Below, piece after piece: positions 9,740 through 18,843 of a stretch of DNA of 60,683 bases. Source of the DNA: Oscillospiraceae bacterium. Its GTDB lineage: Bacteria > Bacillota > Clostridia > UMGS1883 > UMGS1540. The notes below the pieces were generated by a model. That model worked only from the letters and a program-made list of their open reading frames with translations, did not search any database and was not told the DNA's origin. The DNA is taken from assembly GCA_015068765.1 (NCBI GenBank), contig SVJY01000006.1, forward strand, positions 1 to 60,683, read 5' to 3'. The translations under genes and the position numbers were made by a program. Every line of letters starts with the position of its first letter. The first letter of the stretch is position 1.

Positions 9740-11311
9740 GTGAATATGAAAACGAAAATTTTGGTTTTAGCACTGGTTCTGGTAATGATTGGCACATGTA
9801 TGCCCACGATGGCGGCGCAGCCGACGGGCGATAATCTGATTACAAACGGTTCCTTTGAGGATGGGCTTACGGGCTGGAAGCTTGCCCAGGGTGTAAGCGG
9901 TGAGCCGGCGCTCACTGTGTCTTCCGGTACAGTGGTAACAGATCAAAAAACGGATGGAAATAGCGCTGTCATGCTAACCGGCACAAGCGACGAGAGAACG
10001 GTACTCCGCCAGTTCCTGCCTGCCGGCACGCTGGAAGAAGGCAAGCAGTATGAACTTTCTGCCTACATCAATATTATAGCCGGCACGGGTGCAAGAATCG
10101 CCCTTCGCGAAGAGGATACTTATAACGGTGAAGAGGTGTGTGATTTAATCGGAACGACGCCGTCTGGTGCTAGCAGTAAATTCAGCTCGGCAGCAACGAA
10201 CGAATGGGTCCGTCTCTCGACGGTGTTTACCTGCAAGGAATCGACAGCAACAAACGGTTGCTCCTTCATTGTAGATATAAACAAAAGCGCGCTTACTCTC
10301 TATATCGATGATGTGCAGCTTCGGGAAACGGATACGGGCCTTTTAGCCGACAACGGTGAATTTGAGACCTTTTCAACGGATTTTAAGCTTCTGACCTATG
10401 ACCAGCATACAACATGGCTGGGTCGCAGAGCAGATCAGGGCTTCCCGCTTGATATGTCCCTGGTTCGCACAGAGGATCACGGTACAGCAATTTGCTTAAC
10501 CGGTAGAGGATCGGCAAACAGCACAATCTTTGTTCGTTTTGACGCCGCAAAGCTTTCAGCTCTCACTGCAGATACTACAATAAAATTGAGCTACCGTATG
10601 AAGGTTATCAAGGAGACGGTCAGCGAAGGCGATGCAGTGAATACATCTATCGAGCACAGGTCAGCGAGCCCCGCTCCAGGACGGTTTGCAAATACTGTTA
10701 CAGTACCGGGCGAATATTTCGATCAGTGGATTACCGTAGAGCATTGGTTTACCTACAGACCGGTTGCCGATCAGGTGTATAGAATTAATGCCGGAACACA
10801 TGCAAGTGACACAAAGATATTGTTTGACAGCTTCACAGCTAAGGTAGAGAGTGCCCCGGCTGTTGCGGGCGGGAAAACCATCAGCTGTACAGAAGCGGAG
10901 GTAGATACAACACGAAACAATGATGACGGATATGCAACGACTGCACCGACTACCTTTGTTACTACCCGCATAAGCGTGGACGAAGCGTATACGGTGGGCG
11001 AAACGGCTTCTCTGTATGTCCATTACCCCACGCTGGAGGAAACTGCACAGTCCGGCACAGTCGTCTGTGCAGTATACAGCGAAAGCGAAAATAACCTGAG
11101 AACATTGGAAACAGTGAAAACAGCTGATATTACCGCCATTCGGAGAGGTGAAAGCGGCACAGTGGTTGACTTCCCCTTGACCGGCATTACCATGCAGGAT
11201 GGCAAGACCTATACACTGGAGGCTATGGTATGGGACGGCGTTTCCGGTCTCAGACCGCTGGCAGGTGCTGCAAAGCTGGTTATGCCCATCGTAGAAGCGG
11301 CAACAGAGTAA
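9740..11311 (+). CDS. Secreted carbohydrate-binding-type protein without catalytic domain
   Basis: This 523-aa exported protein has a signal peptide at about 1-25 (cut after MAA). There are two jelly-roll domains resembling CBM4/9: about 30-205, opening NLITNGSFEDG and closing YIDDVQL, and about 207-375. A C-terminal beta module at about 400-520 ends in a TYTLEAMVWD…PL signature shared with other secreted proteins of this window. No barrel, SLH repeat or sortase motif is visible, so it may be released or bind glycan directly. The GTG at 9740 sits 5 bp after AGGAGG and the ATG at 9746 sits 11 bp after it; either could be the start. The 54650-56254 protein is its architectural counterpart in the second cluster. 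Confidence 0.75.
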   Translation: MNMKTKILVLALVLVMIGTCMPTMAAQPTGDNLITNGSFEDGLTGWKLAQGVSGEPALTVSSGTVVTDQKTDGNSAVMLTGTSDERTVLRQFLPAGTLEEGKQYELSAYINIIAGTGARIALREEDTYNGEEVCDLIGTTPSGASSKFSSAATNEWVRLSTVFTCKESTATNGCSFIVDINKSALTLYIDDVQLRETDTGLLADNGEFETFSTDFKLLTYDQHTTWLGRRADQGFPLDMSLVRTEDHGTAICLTGRGSANSTIFVRFDAAKLSALTADTTIKLSYRMKVIKETVSEGDAVNTSIEHRSASPAPGRFANTVTVPGEYFDQWITVEHWFTYRPVADQVYRINAGTHASDTKILFDSFTAKVESAPAVAGGKTISCTEAEVDTTRNNDDGYATTAPTTFVTTRISVDEAYTVGETASLYVHYPTLEETAQSGTVVCAVYSESENNLRTLETVKTADITAIRRGESGTVVDFPLTGITMQDGKTYTLEAMVWDGVSGLRPLAGAAKLVMPIVEAATE

Positions 11312-11331
11312 ACAACGAGAGGTAAGACAAA

Positions 11332-12114
11332 ATGAAATTACGTGATAAATTATGGCTTTGGGGGCAGACGGAGGGCTCGCACCATATAAACGATGCCTTC
11401 AAATTGCCGGGCATGAGCCGCATGACCCCCCTAGAGGGTGCCTACTACTTCGGCATCCGTAATATGTGCCGCGTCGTTATGATGGGGCTTCCGAAGCTCC
11501 CCTTCGACCAGGACCAGATGGTGCTGGATACGATGGAAAACGTGGTCTGGTCCATTATCGGTGACGGCACAAGCGGCAAGGCAGACTATACAGACGAAAT
11601 TATTCGTTTAACGCACCAATATCCGAACATCACGGGTGTAATCATGGATGATATTATGCGTCTGCCGCGAATGGAAATCTTCTCGCCGGAATCCTACCGG
11701 GTTTTCAAGGAAAAGCTGAAGGATGCGGCACGGCCGATGCCGCTGTGGTGCACCATCTACACCCATCAGCTGACAGAGGAGCGTATTCCCTACATTGCGG
11801 AATGTGACGTTCTCACCTTATGGACCTGGCATCAGGAGGATTTGCCAGCTATTCGTGAAAACCTAGCGAAGCTCCGCACGCTCTCCGGCGACCAGCCGAT
11901 CTACGGCGGCCTGTATATGTGGGACTATGGCAACAAAAAGGAAATCAGCGATGATTTGATGCAGCTACAGCTGGATACCTACTACGAGCTTCTTCGGAAT
12001 AAGGAGATCGCCGGTGTAATCGTCTGCTCGAATTGCTGTGCCGATGTGGGACTTAGGTCCTCCGTCATGGTACGGGATTGGATTCGTTTGCACGGGGATG
12101 AAGAGATAGAATAG
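11332..12114 (+). CDS. Cytoplasmic protein of unknown family, possibly a TIM barrel
   Basis: The 260-aa product has no signal peptide or membrane segment. I do not recognise the family. Regularly spaced strand-like segments (for example ITGVIMDDI at about 101-109, MPLWCTIYTH, CDVLTLWTWHQ, QPIYGGLYMWDYG and IAGVIVCSNCC) are what a small barrel would show. Clustered acidic and aromatic residues (MDDI, TWHQED, MWDYG) could line a sugar pocket. Its position between a secreted binding protein and a cytoplasmic glycosidase-like protein suggests work on an imported sugar, but this is inferred from context only. The ribosome site GAGAGG precedes the ATG. Confidence 0.65.
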   Translation: MKLRDKLWLWGQTEGSHHINDAFKLPGMSRMTPLEGAYYFGIRNMCRVVMMGLPKLPFDQDQMVLDTMENVVWSIIGDGTSGKADYTDEIIRLTHQYPNITGVIMDDIMRLPRMEIFSPESYRVFKEKLKDAARPMPLWCTIYTHQLTEERIPYIAECDVLTLWTWHQEDLPAIRENLAKLRTLSGDQPIYGGLYMWDYGNKKEISDDLMQLQLDTYYELLRNKEIAGVIVCSNCCADVGLRSSVMVRDWIRLHGDEEIE

Positions 12115-12122
12115 CTGAATTT

Positions 12123-12175
12123 TCGCCCGCAAATCGGAGGGGTATTGGAGGGAGCCCCGGTTGATTTGCGGGCGA
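12123..12175 (+). promoter_or_regulatory. Intra-operon stem-loop (13-bp perfect stem) upstream of the 649-aa gene
   Basis: TCGCCCGCAAATC at 12123-12135 pairs perfectly with 12163-12175 across a 27-nt purine-rich loop that contains GGGG and CCCC tracts able to form an inner helix. No T-run follows, so it is not a typical intrinsic terminator. It may be an RNA-processing or stability element that sets relative expression of the genes on either side. The ribosome site AAAGGAGAGG lies 14 bp beyond it. Confidence 0.55.
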
Positions 12176-12205
12176 TGCAGCCTCATTTGAAAAAAGGAGA
12201 GGACA

Positions 12206-14155
12206 ATGAAAAAACTAAAAAGAGGCATACATATTGATTTTCATACGCTGCCCGGCATTTATAATTTTGGGGAAGGCTTTGATGCCGAGGTGTTTGCCGA
12301 ACGGCTGAAAAATGCCAATGTGGAGATTATCAATGCATTTTTTCAGTGCAACATCGGTCATGTGTATTATCCGACGAAAATCGGCGTGCCCTACCCGGAT
12401 ATGCAGGGGGATATGTTCGGTGATATAGTCCGGGAGTGCCGAAAAAGGGACATTCGCGTCGTGGGATATACGAATACGGCCATAAACCATGTCCAGGCGA
12501 TTTTGCACCCCGAATGGCAGAGAGTGGACAGCGAGGGAAGAGTTTTGCAGCATGAGAGGACAATAACCAGTAGCTTTTTCCGCACGATGTGCTATAACAG
12601 TGACGGATACCGCAAGTATTTATCTTCCCTCATCCGCGAGGTGATGGAGCTGTATGATATCGACGGTATTTTTGCCGACTGTATGACGCCGAGCCCCTTC
12701 TGTCATTGTCCGAAATGCACACGGGAAATGATAGAAGAGGGACTGGATGTTACAAATGAAAACCACGTGCGGTATTTTGCCCATAAAAAGTTTTTTGAAT
12801 TTGCCCATATGATTCGCTCAGCCGTGCCCGAAGGGAAGCTGGTACAGCAGACCGGCGTCCCCTTTGACTGGGACGGGGCACAGAATGTAAGCACGCACGG
12901 AGAGCTGGAATGCCTCCCGGCAGGAAGATGGGGGTACGACTTTTTCGGACCGCAGGTCGCCTATATGCGGAAATGCCGTGACCAGATTCTGTATATGTCC
13001 GGTCGTTTTCACTATAACTGGGGCGATTTCGGCGGCTATAAATCCATAGCCTCTATGGAAAATGACTGCTTCGATGCCCTTTCCCAGGGCGTACAGGTTT
13101 CGATTGGTGACCATATGCACCCGGCAGGCAATTTGGATAAAAAGCTGTATGAGGATATCGGTGCGCTTTTCGAGCGTGTAAAAGCATATGAGGAATGGAC
13201 GGATGATGCCGTATACCGTTCGGAAATCGGTATTCTCAATGATAAAACCGTAGTTACGAAGGATGAAATGCGTGGCGGCCTTGGGCGAAACCCCTCGGTA
13301 CGCGGTGCGGCAAGAATGCTGGCGGAGCTGAAATACGGCTTCGATATTTTAAATGAGGATATGGACTTTTCACCGTACAAGCTGCTGCTTTTACCGGATG
13401 ATTTGTACATGTCAGAAAATCTGCGGAAAAAGCTTTCTGCCTTTTTGGCGGACGGCGGCAAGGTGATTTCCTCCGGCAGTGCAGGGCTGAATAACGAAAA
13501 AACCGATTTTGCATGTAAGGAATGGGATTTCATCCGCTTCGACGGCATAGATGAGCATAATGTTTCATTCTTTACCGATGCCCTTCGTCAAAGACCCATT
13601 GCCATGTACAGACCGGGCATACGGATGACCTCCGCATACAAAACGGCAGACTATATAAAGCCGTATTTTAACCGCCACTTTGACGGCATACACGGCTATC
13701 GGTACGTACCGCCGGAAAAGACAACGGGACAGGCGGCACTGGCGGAAAAGGACGGCGTGTGCCATATCTGCTTCCGTATTTTTGAAAGCTATTATTTTGA
13801 GGCGTATGCCTTGCATAAACAGCTTCTGGATAAAATTATAAAGCGTTTTATGCCTGCACCGCTTCTGAAGGCAGAGGGAATCCCCTCTACCGCACGGGTG
13901 ACGCTGACGGGCACAAAAGCCTATGAGCTTCTCCATATAAAGACGAGCTTCCCGGAAAAAAGAGGCCACGCCATGAGCGTGATTGAAGAGCATGTAACGC
14001 TTCCGGCGGGACAATGTGTTTCGGTAAAGGGAAGCTATAAAGCGGCGTACCGTTTGCCGGAAAAGACCCCTGTTTCGATTGAAAAAGACGGCACGTACAC
14101 GAAGGTGTTCCTGCCTGAAATCGAAGGCTATGCCATGTTTCTCTTAGAAAAATAG
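12206..14155 (+). CDS. Cytoplasmic glycosidase-like protein with beta-galactosidase-type trimerisation domain
   Basis: This is a 649-aa protein without a signal peptide. Residues 1-350 look like an amylase/GH42-like TIM barrel of the hypothetical glycosyl hydrolase type (GHL6-like). IDGIFADCMTPSPFCHCPKC at about 152-171 places an Asp at a strand end, next to a CxC..C cluster that might bind a metal. Residues about 365-470 contain LLLPDDLYMS and FLADGGKVISSG, typical of the GH42-type trimerisation domain (Rossmann-like, non-catalytic). A C-terminal beta domain completes the protein. It probably degrades an oligosaccharide inside the cell, working downstream of the surface enzymes. The exact family and substrate are not clear. 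An unusual hairpin lies in the 91-bp gap before it. Confidence 0.7.
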   Translation: MKKLKRGIHIDFHTLPGIYNFGEGFDAEVFAERLKNANVEIINAFFQCNIGHVYYPTKIGVPYPDMQGDMFGDIVRECRKRDIRVVGYTNTAINHVQAILHPEWQRVDSEGRVLQHERTITSSFFRTMCYNSDGYRKYLSSLIREVMELYDIDGIFADCMTPSPFCHCPKCTREMIEEGLDVTNENHVRYFAHKKFFEFAHMIRSAVPEGKLVQQTGVPFDWDGAQNVSTHGELECLPAGRWGYDFFGPQVAYMRKCRDQILYMSGRFHYNWGDFGGYKSIASMENDCFDALSQGVQVSIGDHMHPAGNLDKKLYEDIGALFERVKAYEEWTDDAVYRSEIGILNDKTVVTKDEMRGGLGRNPSVRGAARMLAELKYGFDILNEDMDFSPYKLLLLPDDLYMSENLRKKLSAFLADGGKVISSGSAGLNNEKTDFACKEWDFIRFDGIDEHNVSFFTDALRQRPIAMYRPGIRMTSAYKTADYIKPYFNRHFDGIHGYRYVPPEKTTGQAALAEKDGVCHICFRIFESYYFEAYALHKQLLDKIIKRFMPAPLLKAEGIPSTARVTLTGTKAYELLHIKTSFPEKRGHAMSVIEEHVTLPAGQCVSVKGSYKAAYRLPEKTPVSIEKDGTYTKVFLPEIEGYAMFLLEK

Positions 14156-14190
14156 ATTGTTTTAATCCGAGAAAAAAAGGAGACGATACT

Positions 14191-17100
14191 ATGAAAAAGA
14201 CAATAGCAGCCATGTTAGCAGTTCTTTTGCTATGTTCCGGTGTTCTATCCGTTTCGGCAGAGGAAAGGGAGTACCCTTTTAGGATTTCCCCCACGGTGGA
14301 AATGCGGGAGGATGGGGAAGCCTATTCAATCAAGGAGCGTCCGATAAAAGAGGGCGATTATAAAATCCAAACCTTGACAAAGCATACAAAGACAGCAGGG
14401 AAAAACGGCGATGAAAATATTTTCCCGGACGGTGGCTTTGAAAATGCGACAGAAACCTTTCTTACGGGATGGAGCGGAAACGGCGTTGAAGGCGGCGTAA
14501 TCGGTGAAACCAACGCCTTTATTGTGAATGATGCCCAAGAGGGCAAAAAGGCACTCAAGCTATCCGGACCGGAAGGAAAGAACGTACACGGCGTACAGGT
14601 TTTTACGAATATGATACCGGGCGAGGAATATGAGTTATCTGCTTGGTGTAAACGAATTTCCGGTACAGCCAATATTTCCTTAGGCTTTGGTTATGTTGAG
14701 CCGGAGACAGATATGAGTATGGAATACGGCAATCGGGTAAACCTAAGCTTTTCGGATGCCCCTGCCAATACCTGGACGCAGAAAATTATTCAGTTTACCA
14801 TGCCGGAGGATGCCAATAAAGCAACGATAATGGCTCGCCTTATGGGCGGCGGTGAAATTTATTATGACGGCATTATGCTTCTCGGGCCCCAAAAGCCGGT
14901 AGAAATTGCGGCAATGCCGGAATATGTAAAGCCCGGAGAGGGTACGGAAAACATCTTCAAAAACGGGGGCTTTGAAGAGGAAACGGAAGTCACGCATATC
15001 AAGCACGGCACAGAATATGAAGGCGTTTGGTTTGACCGTGACGACGATGTTATGAAAGGGCACTTTACCTATTCGGATGCGGAAGCCCATTCGGGTAAGC
15101 AGTCCATTCATTTAAAGGGCGATAATTTGAATATGCCCTGGCTGGGGCAGGTCATCAAGGTTGAGCCGGAAACGACCTACCAGATTTCAGCTTGGGTAAA
15201 GGTAGTAGACCCCCGAAATGTGAATTTCCGCTTCCAGGGTGACGGGTATAAAAATTCCCCGGAGCAGACAGAAGAAAACTATATATCGGATGCACGTACC
15301 ACCGTTCATCCCGGCATAGACCCGAAAAACCTTGAGTGGCAGCAAATTGTCGGCAACTTTACAACCCACCAGGATGCGGAGTATTATTGCTTTATGCTGC
15401 GTGGTGGTGATAAGATACAGGATATGTATTTTGACGATATAGAGCTTTACCCGCTCGCAGGTCTCAGCAAAAAGCTTCGCAGCTTTATTCCGGACGATGT
15501 GTTCTACTATTCCGATTATGAAGGAAACGGGTATGCCGACCTTACCACCTACAGAAGCACCACCGACGAAAATCAGCAAGTGCGTTTTCGCTTCTATGAT
15601 GCGGATAAGGTAGTCAAGGAAGAAATCGTAACGCTTCCTGCGGACGGTACATATCGTTTCTATTATCCCTTAGAGCTTCTGGCGGAAAAGAAAAAGGAAT
15701 ATAAGCTTGAAGCTATGATTTTGGGTCCAAACGGCGAGGAAACGGACGACACGATGGAGCGTTTCATTTATAAATATGATCGCCCCACCATGCTGAATGA
15801 AGCCTTGGAGCTTATGACGAGTGATGGAACGAAAATTGAGAATTACATACTGGCACAGGGTACAACGCCGGCGGTCATGTGGCAAATTCCCGAAGTCGGT
15901 GCGACCATCGGCCGTGCAATCGGTACCTGGCGAACAGATAGAATCGAACGACTGGATGTCGCATACGAAGCCGGGATGTATGCTACCGTTACCCTCTTTA
16001 ATCACGAGGACATCCGTGACCCGGAGGTGTATGCCGACGTGGTAAATACGATTAATATGGTAAAAGACCATCCGGCACTGATCGGCTGGTATTTATGGGA
16101 AGAGCCGAAATTTGCAGAGTCTACCTATGACCTACAGGAAAACATCCGCATCGGTGCGAAGCTGATTCGTGACATGGACCCAAAGCATCCTCTTTTCGGC
16201 GTTGTTTCTCAGCCGCTCCATGCAGGAGAGCTTGGTAAATTCTGCGACATCTTAGATATGGACATCTATCCGGCACAAACGTATGATGGACAGCGTGGTA
16301 TGCGTATTGCAGAGGCAATTTCCATGGGTCTGGAAAGTAACGATTGGCAAAAGGTTGTTTCCATCATGACCCAGGCCTTTGAATGGTTTGAATTCCAGCC
16401 CACCTGGAACGACCTTAGAAACTATATTTATATGGCCATGTTTGAAGGTGCCGGCGGCTTCAGCTTCCATACCTTCGATAAAGTAGACGGTATTGCTGAA
16501 AACGGTACGGGTGTTCAGCCCGGCGACGAAAGATGGAATGGTATGGTGAAGGCATCAGAGTGGGAGTATGACTTTATCTTTGACCACTTTGTAAACCAAA
16601 AAGCGCCCCTATTTAACGAAGGCAGAACAGAGGATGTCTGGTGGAGAACGGTTGTCCGTGACGGGGAGCTTTACGCCATTGCCGTAAACACCTGGGAAAC
16701 GAAGGAAAGCACGGTAGATATTCCTCTCGTTGACTATACGGGTACAATTAAAATAAACGGTGCAAAGGCGGAGCTTATAGAGGGCGGCGAAGCGAAAACC
16801 GTCAATATTTCCGGCGATACCTTCCGTGTAGAGCTTGAGAAATTCCAGTCCGCTATCTTCAAGATTACCCCCAATGAAGCGGTAGATTTCTCGAATGTAA
16901 AGGTTACGCGGTTCCGTGACCTGCAGCACCACGTCTGGGCAAGAGATGCCATTATTGAAATGGATGAAAAGGGCATTGTAAACGACCTTTCTGCGGTTGC
17001 GTTTGCACCGGGCAGAAATATTACCCGTGGCGACTTTGCTATGTTCTTAGTGCGTGCACTCGGTCTTACCGGTGACGGCTCCAAGGTAAGCTTTGACGAT

Positions 17101-17433
17101 GTTTCTCCCAAAAGAGAGTATGCGGAAGCCCTTGCCATCGGCAAAGCGGCGGGCATCTTAAACGGTGTGGGCGAGAATAAATTTAACCCGGATGCGGAAA
17201 TTTCCCGCCAGGATATGATGACGATTATCAGCCGTGGTATGGCACTCTCCGGGGATAGCGATTTATCGGCATTTTCCGACAGCGGCCTCATTGCCGACTA
17301 TGCACTTCCCCACGTGAAGGCAATGATTGCCTCCGGTCTTGTAAAGGGTAATGCCGACGGCACCATAAACCCCAAAGGCAATACCACAAGAGCAGAAGCG
17401 GCTGTGATTATGCAGAGAATTGTAAATCGATAA
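14191..17433 (+). CDS. Secreted SLH-anchored TIM-barrel protein (putative glycoside hydrolase), last gene of the left operon
   Basis: The 1080-aa protein has a signal peptide (about 1-24), an extra ~45-residue leader, two CBM4/9-like domains (about 70-235, opening NIFPDGGFENA, and 250-425), a beta-sandwich, a TIM-barrel region (about 540-800) and SLH repeats at 908-1080. The putative catalytic pair is Glu638 in LWEEP and Glu731 in TQAFE. It is the most divergent of the left-cluster barrels: it has EEP instead of DEP and lacks the DGVFRKPDR segment of the 2903 and 6005 proteins. Its last 127 coding bases before the final six codons are identical to the start of the window. A strong hairpin terminator follows 25 bp after the stop. 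Confidence 0.8.
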   Translation: MKKTIAAMLAVLLLCSGVLSVSAEEREYPFRISPTVEMREDGEAYSIKERPIKEGDYKIQTLTKHTKTAGKNGDENIFPDGGFENATETFLTGWSGNGVEGGVIGETNAFIVNDAQEGKKALKLSGPEGKNVHGVQVFTNMIPGEEYELSAWCKRISGTANISLGFGYVEPETDMSMEYGNRVNLSFSDAPANTWTQKIIQFTMPEDANKATIMARLMGGGEIYYDGIMLLGPQKPVEIAAMPEYVKPGEGTENIFKNGGFEEETEVTHIKHGTEYEGVWFDRDDDVMKGHFTYSDAEAHSGKQSIHLKGDNLNMPWLGQVIKVEPETTYQISAWVKVVDPRNVNFRFQGDGYKNSPEQTEENYISDARTTVHPGIDPKNLEWQQIVGNFTTHQDAEYYCFMLRGGDKIQDMYFDDIELYPLAGLSKKLRSFIPDDVFYYSDYEGNGYADLTTYRSTTDENQQVRFRFYDADKVVKEEIVTLPADGTYRFYYPLELLAEKKKEYKLEAMILGPNGEETDDTMERFIYKYDRPTMLNEALELMTSDGTKIENYILAQGTTPAVMWQIPEVGATIGRAIGTWRTDRIERLDVAYEAGMYATVTLFNHEDIRDPEVYADVVNTINMVKDHPALIGWYLWEEPKFAESTYDLQENIRIGAKLIRDMDPKHPLFGVVSQPLHAGELGKFCDILDMDIYPAQTYDGQRGMRIAEAISMGLESNDWQKVVSIMTQAFEWFEFQPTWNDLRNYIYMAMFEGAGGFSFHTFDKVDGIAENGTGVQPGDERWNGMVKASEWEYDFIFDHFVNQKAPLFNEGRTEDVWWRTVVRDGELYAIAVNTWETKESTVDIPLVDYTGTIKINGAKAELIEGGEAKTVNISGDTFRVELEKFQSAIFKITPNEAVDFSNVKVTRFRDLQHHVWARDAIIEMDEKGIVNDLSAVAFAPGRNITRGDFAMFLVRALGLTGDGSKVSFDDVSPKREYAEALAIGKAAGILNGVGENKFNPDAEISRQDMMTIISRGMALSGDSDLSAFSDSGLIADYALPHVKAMIASGLVKGNADGTINPKGNTTRAEAAVIMQRIVNR
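17289..17415 (+). repeat. 127-bp exact direct repeat of window positions 1-127
   Basis: Every base from 17289 to 17415 equals 1 to 127. Identity stops exactly at 128/17416, where the last few codons differ synonymously. Both copies encode the last SLH repeat of their genes. The two copies lie 17.3 kb apart in direct orientation and flank the left surface-protein cluster. The repeat may extend further left, outside the window. Confidence 0.9.
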
Positions 17434-17458
17434 GAACGCAGCTCACGAAACGCTGAAA

Positions 17459-17485
17459 GGCCTGTGACAAGTTTTGTCACAGGCC
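17459..17485. terminator. Bidirectional hairpin terminator between the left operon and folC
   Basis: GGCCTGTGACAA at 17459-17470 pairs with 17474-17485 around a 3-nt loop. It is flanked by AAA on the left and CTTTATG on the right, so each strand has a short T-rich tail. It sits between the convergent ends of the 14191 gene and folC. Confidence 0.75.
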
Positions 17486-17532
17486 CTTTATGTTCCTCCC
17501 TTTACGCAAGGGATGCGGTTGCATGTTTTTGT

Positions 17533-18843
17533 TTATCGCTTTTTGTCCTTTTGAAACGCTTGTACGGCTTCGTATACTTCGCCCAGCATATAGAGAGACC
17601 CGAAGGCCAAAATCACGTCCGGCTTCTCGGCATATGCCGCCGCCACTGCCGCCGGAATCGAAGGTGCCGCTGTGACGTTCTGATGATACGGCATCGCCGT
17701 CTCCGCCAGCTTTTCTGCCGATAGTGCACGGGGAGAGGGAACAGTTACGGTAATCAGCTTTTCCGAAAGACCACCGGTTTTCTCCATAGCCTTTCCGTAT
17801 TCCTTATCTGCAAGCATTCCGGCAATGAGAACGATTTTTTTTCCGCCAAACATTCCGTCCACCGCCCGGCAGAGGGCGTCAATTCCATCCAGATTATGGG
17901 CACCGTCTAAAATAAACAGCGGATCCTCCGCCACCGTCTCCAGCCGTCCCCGGTGGCGTACGCTACGGAAGCCTTCGTATATGGCTTCATCGGGAACAGA
18001 AATGCCTTTTTCTCGGAGCACGCGTATAATTTCTAAGGTTACGCAGGCGTTTTTCGCCATATGCTCTCCTGCGAGGGGCAAAAACAGGTCGTGGTAGCCA
18101 CCGGCGGAGAAGATGCTCCCCCGATACCCGGCTTCCCGGATTTTCGGGACATCTGCCATGCGCATTGTCGCCTTTTTTTCCGCACATGCCGCCCGAATGA
18201 CCGCCAGTGCCTCCTCCGGCTGCTGGCCATAGACCACTGCCGGCACGCCCTCCTTTAAAATCCCGCACTTTTCGGCGGCGATTTCGGAAAGGGAGTTTCC
18301 CAGATACTGCATATGGTCAAAACCGATAGAAGTGATTGCGGTGCAAAGAGGGTTTTCGATGACGTTGGTGGCATCCAGCCTGCCGCCGAGACCAACCTCC
18401 AGCACCACATAGTCGCACTTTTCCTCGGCGAAGCAGAGGAAGCCCACCGCCGTGACAATTTCAAATTCCGTGGGGTGCGGCAGTCCCTCTGCCACCATGG
18501 CCGCACAGGTTTCCTTGACCCGGAGGGTATTTCTGGTCAGGCTATCGTCCGCAATTTCTTCGCCGTCAATCTGAATCCGTTCATTGAAACGGAATACATA
18601 AGGAGAGGTGTAGGCACCTACCCTGTATCCGGCGGCAGACAGCACTGCCGCCAGAGAAGTGGTTACTGTACCTTTGCCGTTTGTACCGGCAATATGGATA
18701 CACTGCACCTTATCCTGGGGGCGGTCCAGCCGCTGCAGGAGCTCCCGGATGTTGGAAAGCCCCAGCTTTGAGCCCAGCTTCAGGGCACCATGAATAAAAT
18801 CCAGTGCATCCTCGTATGTGAAAGATTTATTTGAATGCTTCAA
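17533..18843 (-). CDS. folC: Folylpolyglutamate synthase / dihydrofolate synthase
   Basis: This 436-aa Mur-ligase-like enzyme adds glutamate to folates and may also make dihydrofolate from dihydropteroate. The ATP loop GTNGKGT is at residues 53-59, followed by [12 protein letters not shown] (substrate loop), [12 protein letters not shown] and, near residue 320, LDGAHN, all hallmark FolC motifs. Length is normal. The start is most likely a TTG at 18843 that overlaps the last 17 bases of valS, because no ATG or GTG lies near the family's usual first motif (YEDALDFIH). Translation would thus be coupled to valS. It is the last gene of the T-box-controlled operon. Confidence 0.93.
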   Translation of the reverse strand: MKHSNKSFTYEDALDFIHGALKLGSKLGLSNIRELLQRLDRPQDKVQCIHIAGTNGKGTVTTSLAAVLSAAGYRVGAYTSPYVFRFNERIQIDGEEIADDSLTRNTLRVKETCAAMVAEGLPHPTEFEIVTAVGFLCFAEEKCDYVVLEVGLGGRLDATNVIENPLCTAITSIGFDHMQYLGNSLSEIAAEKCGILKEGVPAVVYGQQPEEALAVIRAACAEKKATMRMADVPKIREAGYRGSIFSAGGYHDLFLPLAGEHMAKNACVTLEIIRVLREKGISVPDEAIYEGFRSVRHRGRLETVAEDPLFILDGAHNLDGIDALCRAVDGMFGGKKIVLIAGMLADKEYGKAMEKTGGLSEKLITVTVPSPRALSAEKLAETAMPYHQNVTAAPSIPAAVAAAYAEKPDVILAFGSLYMLGEVYEAVQAFQKDKKR

